The notes under the pieces are model-generated. The model worked only from the letters and a program-made list of their open reading frames with translations. It ran no database searches and was not told the origin of the DNA. Position numbers and translations under genes: made by a program. This document shows positions 35,288 to 46,608 of a stretch of DNA of 64,000 bases, piece by piece. The stretch covers positions 14,033,497 through 14,097,496 of the forward strand of contig NC_134542.1 of the NCBI RefSeq assembly GCF_050624435.1, in the 5' to 3' direction. Origin of the DNA: Tenrec ecaudatus. Taxonomy: Eukaryota > Chordata > Mammalia > Afrosoricida > Tenrecidae. The first letter of the stretch is position 1; each line of letters starts with the position of its first letter.

Positions 35288-35867
35288 GTGAAATAAGTCA
35301 ATGACAAAAGACCTAAATAGCCACGAGCAGCCATCTAAGAGGCAGCCATTGGTGTCTCTCTGTCTGGAGGAAAGAAGAGTAAAGTCAACCAAGAGATACA
35401 TACAAACAATGAGTCCACATGGACTAATGCATCATGCACACATCAGTCTCTGTAACTCTGAAACCAGGAGAATGGCTACCCTGGCCAAAGTCCCTAGATC
35501 ACATGAAAGGAAATACAGAAAACAGATGAAGCTTACTGGTTAGAGACTAGTGCCTCCCTTCCCCCACTAGATGATAGCCTTTACCCTTCCATTCTGGACC
35601 GGAACACACCCTAGTGGTAGAATAATAAACTATTTAAGAGCAGAAATGTAGCTTTTGCCCAAAGGCAAAGTAGAGAGGGTTAGCTAAGGAGGAAAGAAAA
35701 CAGGACACTTGAGGAGGAATTGGGATAAATGGTGATGCCTCCAGGGATTGCCATCAATGAATTGAATACAATGTGGATGAATTATTATGATCTGTGCTTT
35801 GAACCTTCACCTGATTCACAATTAAAACATGTTAAGACAAAATACCTTGTAACATCAGTATTTAAGA

Positions 35868-35901
35868 ATATATATATATATATTTTTATTTAAGTATTTA
35901 A

Positions 35902-35943
<42 letters not shown>
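35868..35943. repeat. (TA)n microsatellite, duplicated
   Basis: Two TA runs separated by 'tttttatttaag', each preceded by 'tatttaagaa', so a short unit of about 30 bp was duplicated before or during expansion. Confidence 0.9.
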
Positions 35944-35946
<3 letters not shown>

Positions 35947-36027
35947 ATGTTCTCAAACAAGAAGAAACACTCATTGACAGTTATAAGAATTAATTGCTGT
36001 GATGTTGGTTAAAAAATTACCAAAAAA

Positions 36028-36231
36028 ATTACCTCACTGCCATCAAATTGATTCTGACTCATAGCGACCATATAGAACAATGTAGAGCTGCCTCTGTGGG
36101 TTTCCAAGACTGTAACTCTGTTTACAGAGTAGGGAGCCTCATTGTTCTCTCTCAGAGCAGCTAGTAGTTTAGAATCAGTAACCTTACCATTAGCAGCCCT
36201 CGTGTAACCACTATGGCACCAGGGCTCCTGT
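36028..36231 (-). mobile_element. AfroSINE, near full length
   Basis: 'ctcactgccatcaaattgat', 'gagctgcctctgtgggttt', 'ccattagcagccctcg' and a terminal 'ggcaccagggctcc', the reverse of the SINE head. Confidence 0.9.
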
Positions 36232-36261
36232 GAGTTTGGTTAAGAGGGTCAAGGACACAGA

Positions 36262-36385
36262 GAAAGACAGGGCTCTCTACTCCGCAAGTTGTTAGTCTTG
36301 GACACGCACAAGGGCAGTTATACCTTGCCCTCTGGTGTCTCCAGGAGTCAGAATCGACTCGATGGCAGTGAGTTTGGTTTTTTAT
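36262..36385 (+). mobile_element. AfroSINE, 3' part
   Basis: 'gaaagacagggctctctact', 'cacaagggcagtta' and 'gtcagaatcgactcgatgg' followed by 'cagtgagtttggttttt', a well-kept AfroSINE end. Confidence 0.85.
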
Positions 36386-36590
36386 CTTGGCGTAGTAGGT
36401 TATGCATTGGGCTGCTGACTGCCAGGTCAGCAGTTTGAAACCACCAGCCACACTGCAGGAAGGAGACAACAGGCTTTCTATTCCAGTAAAGAGTTACAAT
36501 CTCAGAAACCCTTAAGGGCAACCCTAGAGAGTCTGAGAGAGTCACTGTGAGTCAGAATAGACTTAGGGCAGTGAGCTGTTTTTGTTTTTT
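36386..36590 (+). mobile_element. AfroSINE, full length
   Basis: 'gtagtaggttatgcattggg', B-box-like 'cagtttgaaaccacc', 'aaagagttacaatctcag', tail 'gtcagaatagacttag ... gtgagctg'. It directly follows the previous SINE, whose T-rich end it may have targeted. Confidence 0.9.
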
Positions 36591-36724
36591 GAGGCAGGAA
36601 ATATAAATTCATATTCACTTGGGTGAAGGAAAGAGTGATACACAATAATGAAGAGGTTGGCCAAAAACAACCCCGGCAAAAGAAGTCACTGGGGCGAGGA
36701 ACAGGTTTGTTTATTTTAAATAAA

Positions 36725-37100
36725 CTTAAAAAAAAACATTTTATTAGGGGCTCATACAACTCTTATCACAATCCATACATCAATTGTATAAAGCACATCT
36801 GTACATTCTTTGCCCTAATCATTTTCAAAGCATTTGCTCTCCACTTAAGCCCTTTGCATCAGGTCCTCTTTTTTCCCCCCTCTCTCCCTGGTTCCCCCTC
36901 CCTCATGAGCCCTTGATAATTTATAGATTATTATTATGTCATAAACTTTTTACAGTGAATTGGGGGACAGTTTTCAGAGCAGATCTGCTTTCCCTTCAAC
37001 AATTCATACATTCTGCTTTGTCATTGATTACAATCCAGACAAGGTAACACGACGTACTTCCTGTGCTTCCTATTTCTGGGCTGTGAGTAAATGCTGCCTT
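36725..37100 (-). mobile_element. L1 3'-UTR tail, reverse orientation
   Basis: 'cattttattaggggctcata' and 'acatcaattgtataaagcac' are the reverse complement of the polyadenylation-signal end ('caataaaatg') of the L1 tail family. Upstream-equivalent sequence follows, with a pyrimidine tract at about 36868-36905. Confidence 0.75.
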
Positions 37101-37794
37101 TTGATCTCAAATGGCTGAATAGTGTAAGATGTGCATAGCTCCCGACTGTGATGTTTCCCTTAGAGACCTCTTTATGGCTTGGCTGAACATGGAGCCGAGG
37201 GGATGAGCTCATTTCCAGACCTGAGGGAAGACTAGGGGAATCTCGGGGGTCCCACAAGTTCCTGTCCAGCCAATAAGCCTGGTCTCTTTTTCTGATTTTC
37301 AGCTTTGTCTCACATGTTTTCTCCCTTGATGTACAGGACATTCTATTATGGCCCCTTTAAGAGCCATTCCTAGTGGTAGCTGTTATTGGTCCTGGTAGAT
37401 CTCCATGATTGCCGGACTGTGTGCATAATACCATTTTCGCTCTCCTGCCTTTAACCCTTGTCCTCCTCTCAGTGGCTGCTCAGAAAGGCAACAGAGGCAA
37501 ACACTACTATACACCCAATCAAACAATAACAGTGAAGCGATACTCTTGAGTGGATGCAAATGTAGAAATGCAAGCTGAAAGCGGGTAGGAAGAGAATGGG
37601 AGTGTGTCCATGAGGAGATATAGTTTGGGCAGTGGATCTTTCTACATATGTGTTTACATACTTTAAGTATAGTAGAGCATATAGAAGCAAAGTTATGAAA
37701 ACTTCTTAATCATAACCAAGCACTTTGCAGAGATGAATCACGAGCCTGGGGCTCAGGACCATAGCCTTGAGGAACAGTGAGGTCAATTGGCATT
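37101..37794. other. No recognised feature
   Basis: Mixed sequence, possibly the continuation of the reversed L1 tail in its first 300 bp. Open frames there resemble no protein. Confidence 0.35.
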
Positions 37795-37990
37795 GATGGA
37801 GTCCTCATGGACTAGGGGTATATATGCTGGTCTGCAAACATAAGTCAGTATTTGGACCTTGCCAGACATTTCCCAGGAGAAAGATGAGGTTTTCTGCTCT
37901 GATAAATACTCAAGACCTTGGAAACCCACAGGGGCAGTTCTATTCTGTCCTATATGATCAAGAGGAGTCAGAATTGACTCAATGGCAATA
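37795..37990 (+). mobile_element. AfroSINE
   Basis: 'ggagtcctcatggactagg', 'caggagaaagatgaggtttt', 'cacaggggcagttctattct', 'gtcagaattgactcaatgg', then a T-rich end. Confidence 0.88.
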
Positions 37991-38105
37991 GTTTTTTTTT
38001 TCAGGACCATGGGCCTGTACTCATCATTCTCACTCACATGGGGCCAATCCCCTGTGTAAAACAAAGGAGACAAAACAAGATCCAGGGAAAAAAGGTAAAA
38101 GATGC

Positions 38106-38621
38106 TATGTTAGTCTGGATAGATTAGAGAACCAAATTCATGAACACACATATGTATATAAGGGAGAGGTTTATATGGAAGAGAAATTGAACATTGGGAA
38201 AACATCCCAACCCAGTCCAGTTCAAGGCCATAAGTCTGATATTAGCCCATATGTCCAATACCAGTCTATAAAGTCCTCTTCAGACTCATGAAACACATGC
38301 AATGAAGTCAAATGCAGGACAATCACAAGCCAGTGGATAGAAAGTCTTTGGGTCCAGTGTCATTGGAAACATCTCAGGACTGTCAGGGGTCTCTCGTGGC
38401 TTCCGAGGTCTGGTTGCATCCATGCGGCTTGACTTGTGCAATGTTTCCCAGGGAGTAGCAAAGAGAGAGAGGTGTCTTCCGTCTCCAAGGAGGAAGTCCC
38501 AGATTTCTCAGGAGAAGGCCATGCCCACAGAAGTCTCATTGGCTATCTCCAGATTGACAGCCTAGACTCCACCCCTACACTCTTAGTCCTCAAATTGACA
38601 CCAGATTAGGTGATGTCCACA
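38106..38621 (-). mobile_element. Solo LTR, ERVL/MLT2-like, family 2
   Basis: 516 bp, from 'tatgttagtctgg' to 'gtgatgtccaca', between exact GATGC duplications (38101-38105 and 38622-38626). The first TG is mutated to TA. Shares 'catcccaacccagtccag' and 'ttgggtccagtgtcattgga' with its sisters. Confidence 0.9.
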
Positions 38622-38734
38622 GATGCCTGCACTGTCGCTGGTGATGCCATGTGTAATGAGTAAGGAGTAACTGGTACCCGTCAGGTCAGCATTGAATCTA
38701 CAAGGTGTCCTGCAGAAGAAAGATGAGCTTTTCT

Positions 38735-38965
38735 GCAGCTCTGGTGGCTTAAGCCTTGGGCTGCTAACTGCAAGGTCAGCAGGTTGAAAGCACAAGGCAC
38801 TCTGAGGGAGAAAGAGGGGGCTTTCTACTCCTGTACAGAGTTACAGTCTCAGAAACCCAGGGTCAGTCAGCATCGGTTGGATGGCAGTAAGAACCCACAG
38901 AGGCAGCTGTCCCCTCTCCTGGAGGGTCTCTGCAAGTGAAAATGGACTTGACAGGAATGAGTTTC
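38735..38965 (+). mobile_element. AfroSINE plus extra 3' half
   Basis: 38735-38890 is a full AfroSINE ('gctctggtggcttaagcctt' to 'cagcatcggttggatggcag'). 38890-38965 repeats only the 3' half ('gaacccacagaggcagctgt' to 'aatggacttgacaggaatga'), suggesting a partial tandem duplication or a second truncated insertion. Confidence 0.8.
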
Positions 38966-39060
38966 ATTCTGAATTTGGGGGAGAGAAGAAAGTCTTGGCT
39001 TGAATGTAGCTGTTAGAGTGATTTATGTTTTAGAAAAATTAATGCAGACATCAGGATTTA

Positions 39061-39116
39061 GTGAAAGGGTCGTTCAACCCCCAAAGGAGTCGCGCTCCAC
39101 AGGTGGAGAACTGCTG
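39061..39116. mobile_element. SPIN hAT transposon, right-end fragment
   Basis: 56 bp reading 'gtgaaagggtcgttcaaccc', 'ccaaaggagtcgcg', 'aggtggagaactgctg'. This matches the right ends of the elements at 47178-47660 and 55093-55280. The left part is missing. Confidence 0.8.
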
Positions 39117-39295
39117 CCCTCCATGATGGGAAGAGCAATGGATGACATGAAGCAAACTGTGTGTGACTTGTTGAGCTCTGATGTTCTGTGTCAACTTGCA
39201 CTCCATTCACAATGAAAAAGTTCAACAAACCAAACACAGCACCACTGGGCCACAATAAGAGTCCCTACACAAGAATGAATCTGATTTCTTCATCC

Positions 39296-39450
39296 AAAAA
39301 GAGGAGCTGATATGAAGGGCTCAAGTAGAAAAAGTTTTGGAAATGATGATGCCACAGCTGTACAAATGTGCTAGAAACAATTGATGTATGGAGTGTTATA
39401 AGAGCTCTAAGAACCCCTAATAAATGATTTTAAAAAATAAAATTAAAAAG
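39296..39450 (+). mobile_element. L1 3'-UTR tail end
   Basis: 'gaagggctcaagtagaaaa', 'gttttggaaatgatgatgcc', 'caattgatgtatggagtgtt', 'ctaataaatgatttt' and an A-rich end: the short 5'-truncated form of the L1 tail family. Confidence 0.75.
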
Positions 39451-39830
39451 AAATGGAGGAAAAGGATGTCAAGGGAAGTTATAGATTAAAGGACACTTAA
39501 CTGTATAATGCCTGAATTTTTAATTTCAGGAAAAACATTTTTTGTTTTTATTCTTTATTTTCATAGTTATCAATATATATTAATATGTACATTTAATTAA
39601 CTGTTATAAAAATATCATGCTTAGTATTATAGGGTTAAAAATCTGCCTAATAAAAAGGCATAAAGTTACCTTTATGTTTCAAATTCTATTATCACTGCAT
39701 GTTGCAATATAATACAAATATTCCTGACGAGAGCCTGATTTTGCAATAACATATAAATTTTGTATGGTACAACTTATACATTTTATATGAGATCAATACA
39801 AATATGTTGTTGATATGTAAAACTAAGATA
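39451..39830. other. AT-rich, no recognised feature
   Basis: Very AT-rich DNA without coding potential. Confidence 0.4.
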
Positions 39831-40009
39831 CTGGCCAAGTGGTTAAGCATTGGGTTGCTATTACAAGGTCAGTTGTTCAAAACTATCAACTGCTCCATAG
39901 GAGAAAGATGAGGCTTTCCACTGCCAGGAAGATTTAGTCTTGGAAAACCCACAAGGGTTTTATAAGGTCACTATGAGCCAAAAATTGATTCAATGACAGT
40001 AAGCAATTT
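39831..40009 (+). mobile_element. AfroSINE
   Basis: 'gccaagtggttaagcattgg', 'gttgttcaaaactatcaact', 'ggagaaagatgaggctttcc', 'aaggtcactatgagcc', 'attcaatgacag'. Confidence 0.88.
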
Positions 40010-40264
40010 AAGAATATGCAAAAAAGACATAGATTTTAGGGTCCATTATATTATATATGATAATCACAATTATATATAATAATAATCACAATGTTAGGAA
40101 ATAGTGAGGCCAATTCCATGATGGAGAATCTTGATAATTTTTTTTTATCAAATAAGTAAACGGCAGGAGAAGGCAGTAGAAACAAAGTGCTTCTAGAGTT
40201 GCCATTGTGGAAAACAGCGGTGGCTTATGCTAGCCTGGAAAGAAGGATGCTGGCTTAATTTGGG

Positions 40265-40432
40265 GCTTGCGTAATAATAACCAGTGGTGACGCCATTCAC
40301 CCAGGCCTGTGTATTTCAGAGCAGAGAGAAACTCCATGATATTTCCCATGGCTGGAATCTTCTCTGAGTAGATTCAAACCCCCAACCTTTCAGTGAGCGG
40401 TTGAGCACTTAACGGTTTGGACCACCCAAAGA
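40265..40432 (-). mobile_element. AfroSINE, second type
   Basis: On the plus strand the reversed head reads 'gagtagattcaaacccccaa', 'cctttcagtgagcggttg', 'ttaacggtttggaccaccc'. This form carries a 'ggtggtccaaa' type head and differs from the common AfroSINE in the body. A sister on the plus strand is at 40955-41145. Confidence 0.65.
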
Positions 40433-40784
40433 CTGCTTGTTTTCGCAGAGTGTCCTTGTTTTTGTCTCTGTTCGGACCTGCTTACAGGGTGCTTTTATTT
40501 GGGCCCGGTCTCATCACAGTCGTGAAGTAACTTTATCCAATGTTGACGTTCTGTGGAATTGTTGATGGGGATGGTGGTGTGTGGCCATATGTCAGTTTGT
40601 CAGGGCCTTTGTGTCTTTCTCATAGCCAGATGTCTCACCCTCCCTCCTCTTGTTTCACTACTAACCGAATCAGGACTGACTCGCATTAGTTTCTTGTTCA
40701 TCTTTCTAGTAATTTTCTTTTGGGGGGGGGGTGGAACATACAATCATGTATATTCTTATTTCTCCTTTTGTAAACCCATCAGAC
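40433..40784. other. No recognised feature; short G run
   Basis: Mixed sequence with a homopolymeric G tract at about 40722-40730. No coding frame of note. Confidence 0.4.
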
Positions 40785-41145
40785 TTTCAATGGGAAAAAA
40801 GATGTGCCCATCTGCTACCATAGAGATTACAGCCCAGGAAACTCTATAGAGAACTTCTGTTTTGTCCTTAAGCATCACACGAGTCAAAATCAACTCAATA
40901 ACAAGGGCTCGTTTTGCTTTAGGGGTGGGGGTTGCTAACAACAAATATCTTATGTCCCTCAAATGGATGTGCAAATAGCTAGACATTCAGCTGCTAACTG
41001 AAAGGTTAGTGGTGCCTCAGAAGAAAGTTCTGGCGATCTACCTCCTAAAACTCACAGTCATCGAAAACTCCATGGACCATAAGTATACTTTGAAACATAT
41101 AGGGTTACCATCAAGCAAAATAAATTCTATAGCAATTGTTTTTCT
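40785..41145 (+). mobile_element. Two AfroSINE copies in tandem orientation
   Basis: 40785-40922 is a body-to-tail AfroSINE ('gagattacagcccaggaaac', 'gagtcaaaatcaactcaata'). 40955-41145 is a second-type copy ('tcagctgctaactgaaaggt', 'ggcgatctacctcctaaaac', 'agggttaccatcaagc'). Confidence 0.75.
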
Positions 41146-41825
41146 TTTTTTATTGCCTTGGATGACTGCTTATTTGTAATACTCTCAGCTCACAATTGAC
41201 AGGACATGCTTCGTTAAACAGCGTGGGAGAAACACTGGTGCCTGGAGTTCACTGCTTCGTTCTATTGGTTTCTGGACAAGTCACTCATTTTCAAGGGGTC
41301 AGGGCCCACCTCTGTAAAGTAAGGGTTCACAGATATTTAAGTCTCCGTCAGAATTCACTGGTTTGATCTCATTCTCATATATTACGTATGCCAGTTTATC
41401 AAGCCCCTCTCCATGAGGAAAGAGAAGCCCTGATAGGAGCACCAATGATGTCCACGGTGTAAATACTCCATCACGGCCAATTTTAAGCTCACGGTTTGAC
41501 ACACAGTTTGCTGAATTCCTGCAAGTGGAACAATCGGCTCCGGAAGCTGGGTCAATGTGGCTCCAGTGGGTTGCTGGGATAATGTCACTCACTGAGATGC
41601 AGGCATTGTACATAAGTTCAGCCACACTAGAGAAATGTAAACATTTTTCTCTAAAAAACGACTTTAATCATTCCCTGAAACCTTCTTTCGCACAGGATTG
41701 CTTAGGCACCAAGGGTAACACATTTTAATAAATATCATCTGTTTACCCAACATTAATCCACAAAGGAACTTACTTCTTTGATTCATTGTCCCTTATATTA
41801 GTAAACTAATCCTCATTTTTAATCA
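41146..41825. other. Mostly unassigned
   Basis: 41270-41330 has a faint MIR-like stretch ('acaagtcactcattttcaag', 'cctctgtaaagtaaggg'). A 108-codon minus-strand open frame (41299-41625) resembles no domain known to me. Confidence 0.3.
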
Positions 41826-41980
41826 TGGCTGCACATTTTAATTACATTTAACCAGCTTTGGAAAATTACTGATACCCAGATCTACCACTGACTAATTAAA
41901 TCAGAATCTCTGAATGAGGAGGTTCAGCTTGTTTGTTTTCAACAGGATCCCAGGTGATTCTGATGCACAGCAAAGAGGCA
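41826..41980. mobile_element. Ancient hAT-Charlie MITE
   Basis: 'gctgcacattttaattacat', 'aaattactgatacccagatc', 'attaaatcagaatctctgaa' and 'ccaggtgattctgatgcaca' follow the layout of an old MER-type hAT-Charlie element shared among placental mammals. Ends are worn. Confidence 0.7.
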
Positions 41981-44407
41981 AGGTCATCTGGTCTGTGCAT
42001 ACTTGCTTGCAGTCAATCTGACCTTTTCTCTCTCTTTCCTTTTGGGTGAAACACACTGTGCAGATATTTATGTATTGAATCACCTGAATTAATTCAAGCA
42101 TGGGGGAGTGGGATCTTCCAAATTTCACAATAGCTAAAGCAATCTTTCTGAAAGATAAATGCAATAGAACCCCAAAGCTAGCCTCCCCAGTGTGACTCAA
42201 AATGTACTAGAAAAACTTCCTACCAGGGTGAAATTGGAACAGGCTCCAACTCTCTGTAAGATTTAAGTTTGTTTTCTTTTAATGTAAGGTCATCTTGTTC
42301 CTCCTTTCTTGCTGGCCTTCAGAAGCAGCAGACCATCCCAGCACACAAGAAATTAATTACCCTGGAGGACCAGGTGTGACCAGTTAGTTGGTTGCCATGG
42401 AGACAGAAGCTATCTATCCTGAGTTTTCCTGACCAGTTTCCATTTCATGAACTCTTATTCTTTTCAACAAGGGCCTTTCATCACATGTAAATATGAATGA
42501 TTTAATTTTAGGTGTACATCAGTACAGAGATAGGAAAATAATCAGCGTGATAACAAGTCCTATCTTTTTAAAGAAAATTTAAGGATAGGGTACCATTTGC
42601 GTGACTTGGTCAAATACTTCTTGTGCTATATTGGAAACCTGGCTCCACCAACCATCCTTCCTTGGGGTCCTGTAGCATTTAGGAAATGGTGCTGCTCTGC
42701 CTTCCAAAGTTAAGCTCAACAGGAAGTTATACCAGCACTCACTGGAGATCGCATCAAAAATGTCGTCCAAATTAGTTTATTTACAACTCCTCTAAGGAGA
42801 ACCCAAGGTGGGACTACATATCTAAAATGTGATTCAATTGTATTATTTTTCCATCAAATTGTTAAACTTTCCCCCCCCAAAAGAACATTACTTAATCCCA
42901 TTATTTCTATAGCGTTTTAGTTACTTCATATGATTGAAGTTGAATTCATAGTAATAATAATGAACTAATGTTGATTTCTTAGTTTAGGCCAATCTGTCAT
43001 TGGCAACTAACATTGAAGAGAGTAGGCAGTAGGTAGGGAGTACATTGGTAACTTCCTATTCTATTTTTGCCATTAAGACGTAAACAAAATTAGTATTAGA
43101 TAGTCTATTAACAAATAATTTGTGGCTATTAATTATGATCGAATAATTAATTATACTCAATATTGAGATGTATTCAAGCAATTTATTAATTTGGCAATGA
43201 AAAAAGGTTAATTTGGGATTTCATACTGAATTTTAACTATACACTAATAAATAATCCAAAATGACAAACTTTTTATTACTTTTACCCTGACTTTGCACCA
43301 TTTGTAACACCTAGAAATATCATAGCTTTCATTTTGAACAAACCACTGGGGAAATTTAAATGGCAACATTATCTATTTTTGAATTATTGAATCTCTTAAC
43401 TTCCAATGTCTGATATACTAATATTGGACATGATTTACTAGAGGCCAAATATTTTCATATTATATTTTTAATATGGAAATTCTACTGAGCTTTAGTTGGC
43501 ACATTTGTCTGCATAAAATTAAAAAAATTTTTGCTTCACCTTCTCAGGTTAAATAATGCTAAAACTAAATCTGGACTTGGAAGCAATAAAATATTTATTT
43601 GCACTGAATCCCATAGCCATTGAACCAATTTCACCTCCTAGTGACCCGATAAGATAGAGTAGCATTGTCCCATCAAAGTCCAAGGCTGCCACAACTTTCT
43701 TCTTGGGAATGTTGGGTGGGTTTGAATAATTCAACCTTCCTGTTAACAATTTTGGTACCATGCACATTTGTAGAGAAATTCAGGCAATGTTGGTGACTTA
43801 TTTTCCTATATATGTTAAAATTTATTATATAACTCATATTTAATATCAAATTATATTATCTATAAAATCTCTCAGCACATAGTAAGTGCTTAAAATACAT
43901 ATATTAACTGAAGAAATAAATTTGAAAGCTGAATTTAATAATTTCAAATTTATTTCAATTCTTAATTCTCTTGGAAAGAAGACCTCCCACTGAATTCTAG
44001 ATCTCCAAAAGGTGTGTGGAATAATTCCATTATCTTTTAAATTCATTGTTTCATGAACTTTTGAAATACCCTTGTATATTTATAAAAGAATCTCCTTACA
44101 AGGCAATCCAATTGAATACTTTGTTACACCATTATTATATAACTTACTCCTATACATTTTATTACATAACAATGCCATGGTTGTACCACCATATGACTTT
44201 TGTGCTTTCTTATTCTCTTTCTTCTGACTAGCGCTCCAGAACTAACTCCATAAAGACAACTCAATACAGACGGTAGTGAGATGAACACTGCCCCCCACCA
44301 CATACACACACACTATTCCCAGGGGGCAGGCTGCCACTCCAACCTTGGCCTTTGTATTACATGGCATCTCCCAGATGGCTCTCTGTATGACTCAAATTTC
44401 TCTCATT
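41981..44407. other. Longest low-repeat stretch on this side; X-box-like site
   Basis: About 2.4 kb of unique-looking AT-rich DNA. At 42391-42404 stands 'gttgccatggagac', a near-palindromic RFX X-box-like site in a GC-richer island. A MIR-like 3' end may lie at 43860-43920 ('agcacatagtaagtgcttaa'). A 72-codon minus-strand open frame at 43549-43767 was examined and not accepted. Confidence 0.4.
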
Positions 44408-44578
44408 TATTCTGTGTAGCCCATTACCATCAAGTCAACTCTGACTCACAGCAACCCTGTAAGGTACCCCAAACTGTACATCTTTATGGGAGCAGGTAAC
44501 CTCATCTGGCCAGTGGGATTGAACCACCAACATTGCAGTTAGCAGTCTAATGTTTACCCAGCAACCCCACCCATTATT
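44408..44578 (-). mobile_element. AfroSINE
   Basis: 'cccattaccatcaagtcaac', 'ctgtaaggtaccccaaactg', 'tgggattgaaccaccaacat', 'cagttagcagtctaatg'. Confidence 0.85.
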
Positions 44579-45289
44579 GGATTTAGGTTCTAAATCCAGA
44601 ATGGTCTTATCTGAAGACTTAAAAAAAAAAGTCTTAAATGAACTACAAAGAATTTATTTCCAAAGAAGGTCACATTGACAGGTAATGGTTCCTAGGACTT
44701 AGACATACCTATTAGAGAAGAAGGCACTCCAGTCCACTATTGTCGTCACAGATATAGTGCCACTGAATTGATATAAACAACTAAATGGCAGCACACAGTC
44801 CACCACAGTATGACAAACAAATAGAATCGCAAAGGGCAGCTGGAGAGCACAAAGTCAAATCGTAAAGTGAAATGTGCAAAGACCTAGAGTTAGAAAATCT
44901 AAAAGGAAGGACATGCTCAGCATCTTTGTAAACATTATTATTAAAAGATCATTTTATTGAGATCTTCTAACAATCCATACATCAATTGCATAAAGATAAG
45001 AAGGAGGCAGGGGAAGAGAATGGTGAGCAGACAATGCCATAGACAGGCGAACAACTAGAGAATTAAAATCAATAATGAGGAGGATGTAGAGATCCTTGGG
45101 GTGCTGGAGCAACAGCAATCTAGCTGAGAGGAATTACTAACATGCAGAAGAAGTGTGCGCATGATGGTGGGGCAGGTGGAAGGTAAAAGGAAAGAGAGGA
45201 AAGATGTAGGAAGCAAAGCTATAGATAGAGGTGTAAGCATAGCCATGTGCATAGATGTGTACACATGTAAACACATTAATCAATGTAAA
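44579..45289. other. Mostly unassigned, with a short reversed L1 tail end
   Basis: 44938-44995 ('gatcattttattgagatct', 'catacatcaattgcataaag') is a short reverse-orientation end of the L1 tail family. The rest is not recognised. Confidence 0.45.
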
Positions 45290-45590
45290 AATAGAGGTAT
45301 TGGCCTATATACATATATTTATATGGCAATACACTAAGGTATTGGACGAACTTTGGGCCTCTGCTCATGCCCTCCCTTAATGCAAGAACACTTTGTTCTA
45401 AAAACCTGGCATTCTATGATGCTCGCCCTTCCTGGTGTAAACAAATGTGGTGAATGAAGCAGATGGTGCCCAGCTATCAAAAGATATAGCATCTGTGGTC
45501 TTAAAGATTTGAAGTTAAACAAGTGGCCATCTAGCAGAGAAACAACAAGCCCATGTGAAAGAAGCACACCAGCCTGAGGGATCGTAAGTA
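45290..45590 (+). mobile_element. L1 3'-UTR, upstream part
   Basis: 'gggcctctgctcatgccctc', 'gcattctatgatgctcgccc', 'gtggtgaatgaagcagatgg', 'aagatatagcatctgtggtc' and 'gcacaccagcctgagggatc' match the tail copies at 53.69 and 62.40 kb. It ends where the RTE begins. Confidence 0.7.
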
Positions 45591-46608
45591 TATCTTAAAC
45601 TGAAAGAACACCAGAAAAAGTTCAAACCTCAAGTTGTAATCATGAAATATTCTATGGACAAAACACTGAATGATGCAGGTAGCATCAAAAGAAGACAGAG
45701 GGAATGCACAGAGCCTCAGTGCCAGAAAGAACGAGTTGACATTCCACCAAAATAGGAGACAGCATATGAGCAAGAATCAATTGTACAGAAGGAAGAAATC
45801 CAAGCTTCACTGAAAGCATTAGCCAAAAACAGGTTTCCAGGAATTGATCAAGTACCAATTGAACTGTTTCAACAAGTTGATGAAGCAATGATGAAGCACT
45901 TACTCATCTATGCCAGGAAATTTGGCAGACAGCTGGATGGCCAACTGACTGGAACAGATGCATATTTGTACCCATTCAGACTGACCCAACACAATGCTCA
46001 AATTCTAAAACAATATCATTAATATCGAATGCAAGTAAAATTTTGGCGAGTGGCTGTAGCGGTACCTTGACAGGAGCTGACAAAGATTCAGGCCAGATTC
46101 ATAAGAGGACATGGAACAAGGAGTATCATTGCTGATGTCAGATAGATCTTGGCTCAAAGCAGAGGATATTAGAAAAATGTTTACTTCTTTTTTATTGACT
46201 GCTCTAAGACATTCAACTCTGTGAATTATAACAAACTATGGATAACCTTGAGAGGAATGGGTCTCCCAGAATACTACATTATATTCATGGGGAACCTGTA
46301 CATGGATCAAGAGGTCATTGTGCGAACAGAACCAGGGAACTGCATGGGTGAAAATCAGAATGGGGGGGTGTCAGTGTTGTATCTTCAGCACACGTGTCTA
46401 ACTGGTATACAGAGCAAATCATCAGAGAAGCTGGACTATAGGAAGAAGAATGTGGTATCTGGATTGGAGGAAGGCTTATTAACAGCCCACGCTTACACAG
46501 AGGACAGAACCTTGCTTGCTGAAAGTAAGAACTTGGAGCACTTGCTGATGAAGGTCAAGGATTACAGCCTTCAGTGTGGATTACCACTCATCGTAAAGAA
46601 AATGAAAA

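Larger units (their letters stand above)
31500..35845 (+). mobile_element. L1 LINE, rearranged, hosting several insertions
   Basis: Pieces of one L1 lie in order on the plus strand: endonuclease region of ORF2 (31500-31904 and 32166-32635; readable 'SIYYLQETYLRHKDK'), reverse transcriptase (33160-33416, 'tagaaaaggcatttgacaaa', and 34406-34700, 'cctatacatagaaaatcg'), ORF2 C-terminal region (34740-35112) and a 3' end to about 35845. Part of the 3' region (32636-32830) is on the opposite strand, followed by about 320 bp (32831-33159) not placed. Insertions within it are an RTE piece (31905), an RTE holding an LTR (33417) and an AfroSINE (35113). The copy is dead. Confidence 0.8.

Noticed and set aside
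41299..41625. A 108-codon minus-strand open frame
   Set aside because: No recognised similarity; may be part of an old repeat.
43549..43767. A 72-codon minus-strand frame with a 'AALDFDGT' stretch hinting at a phosphatase-type motif
   Set aside because: The similarity is only a few residues, without the rest of a HAD-type domain or exon signals.
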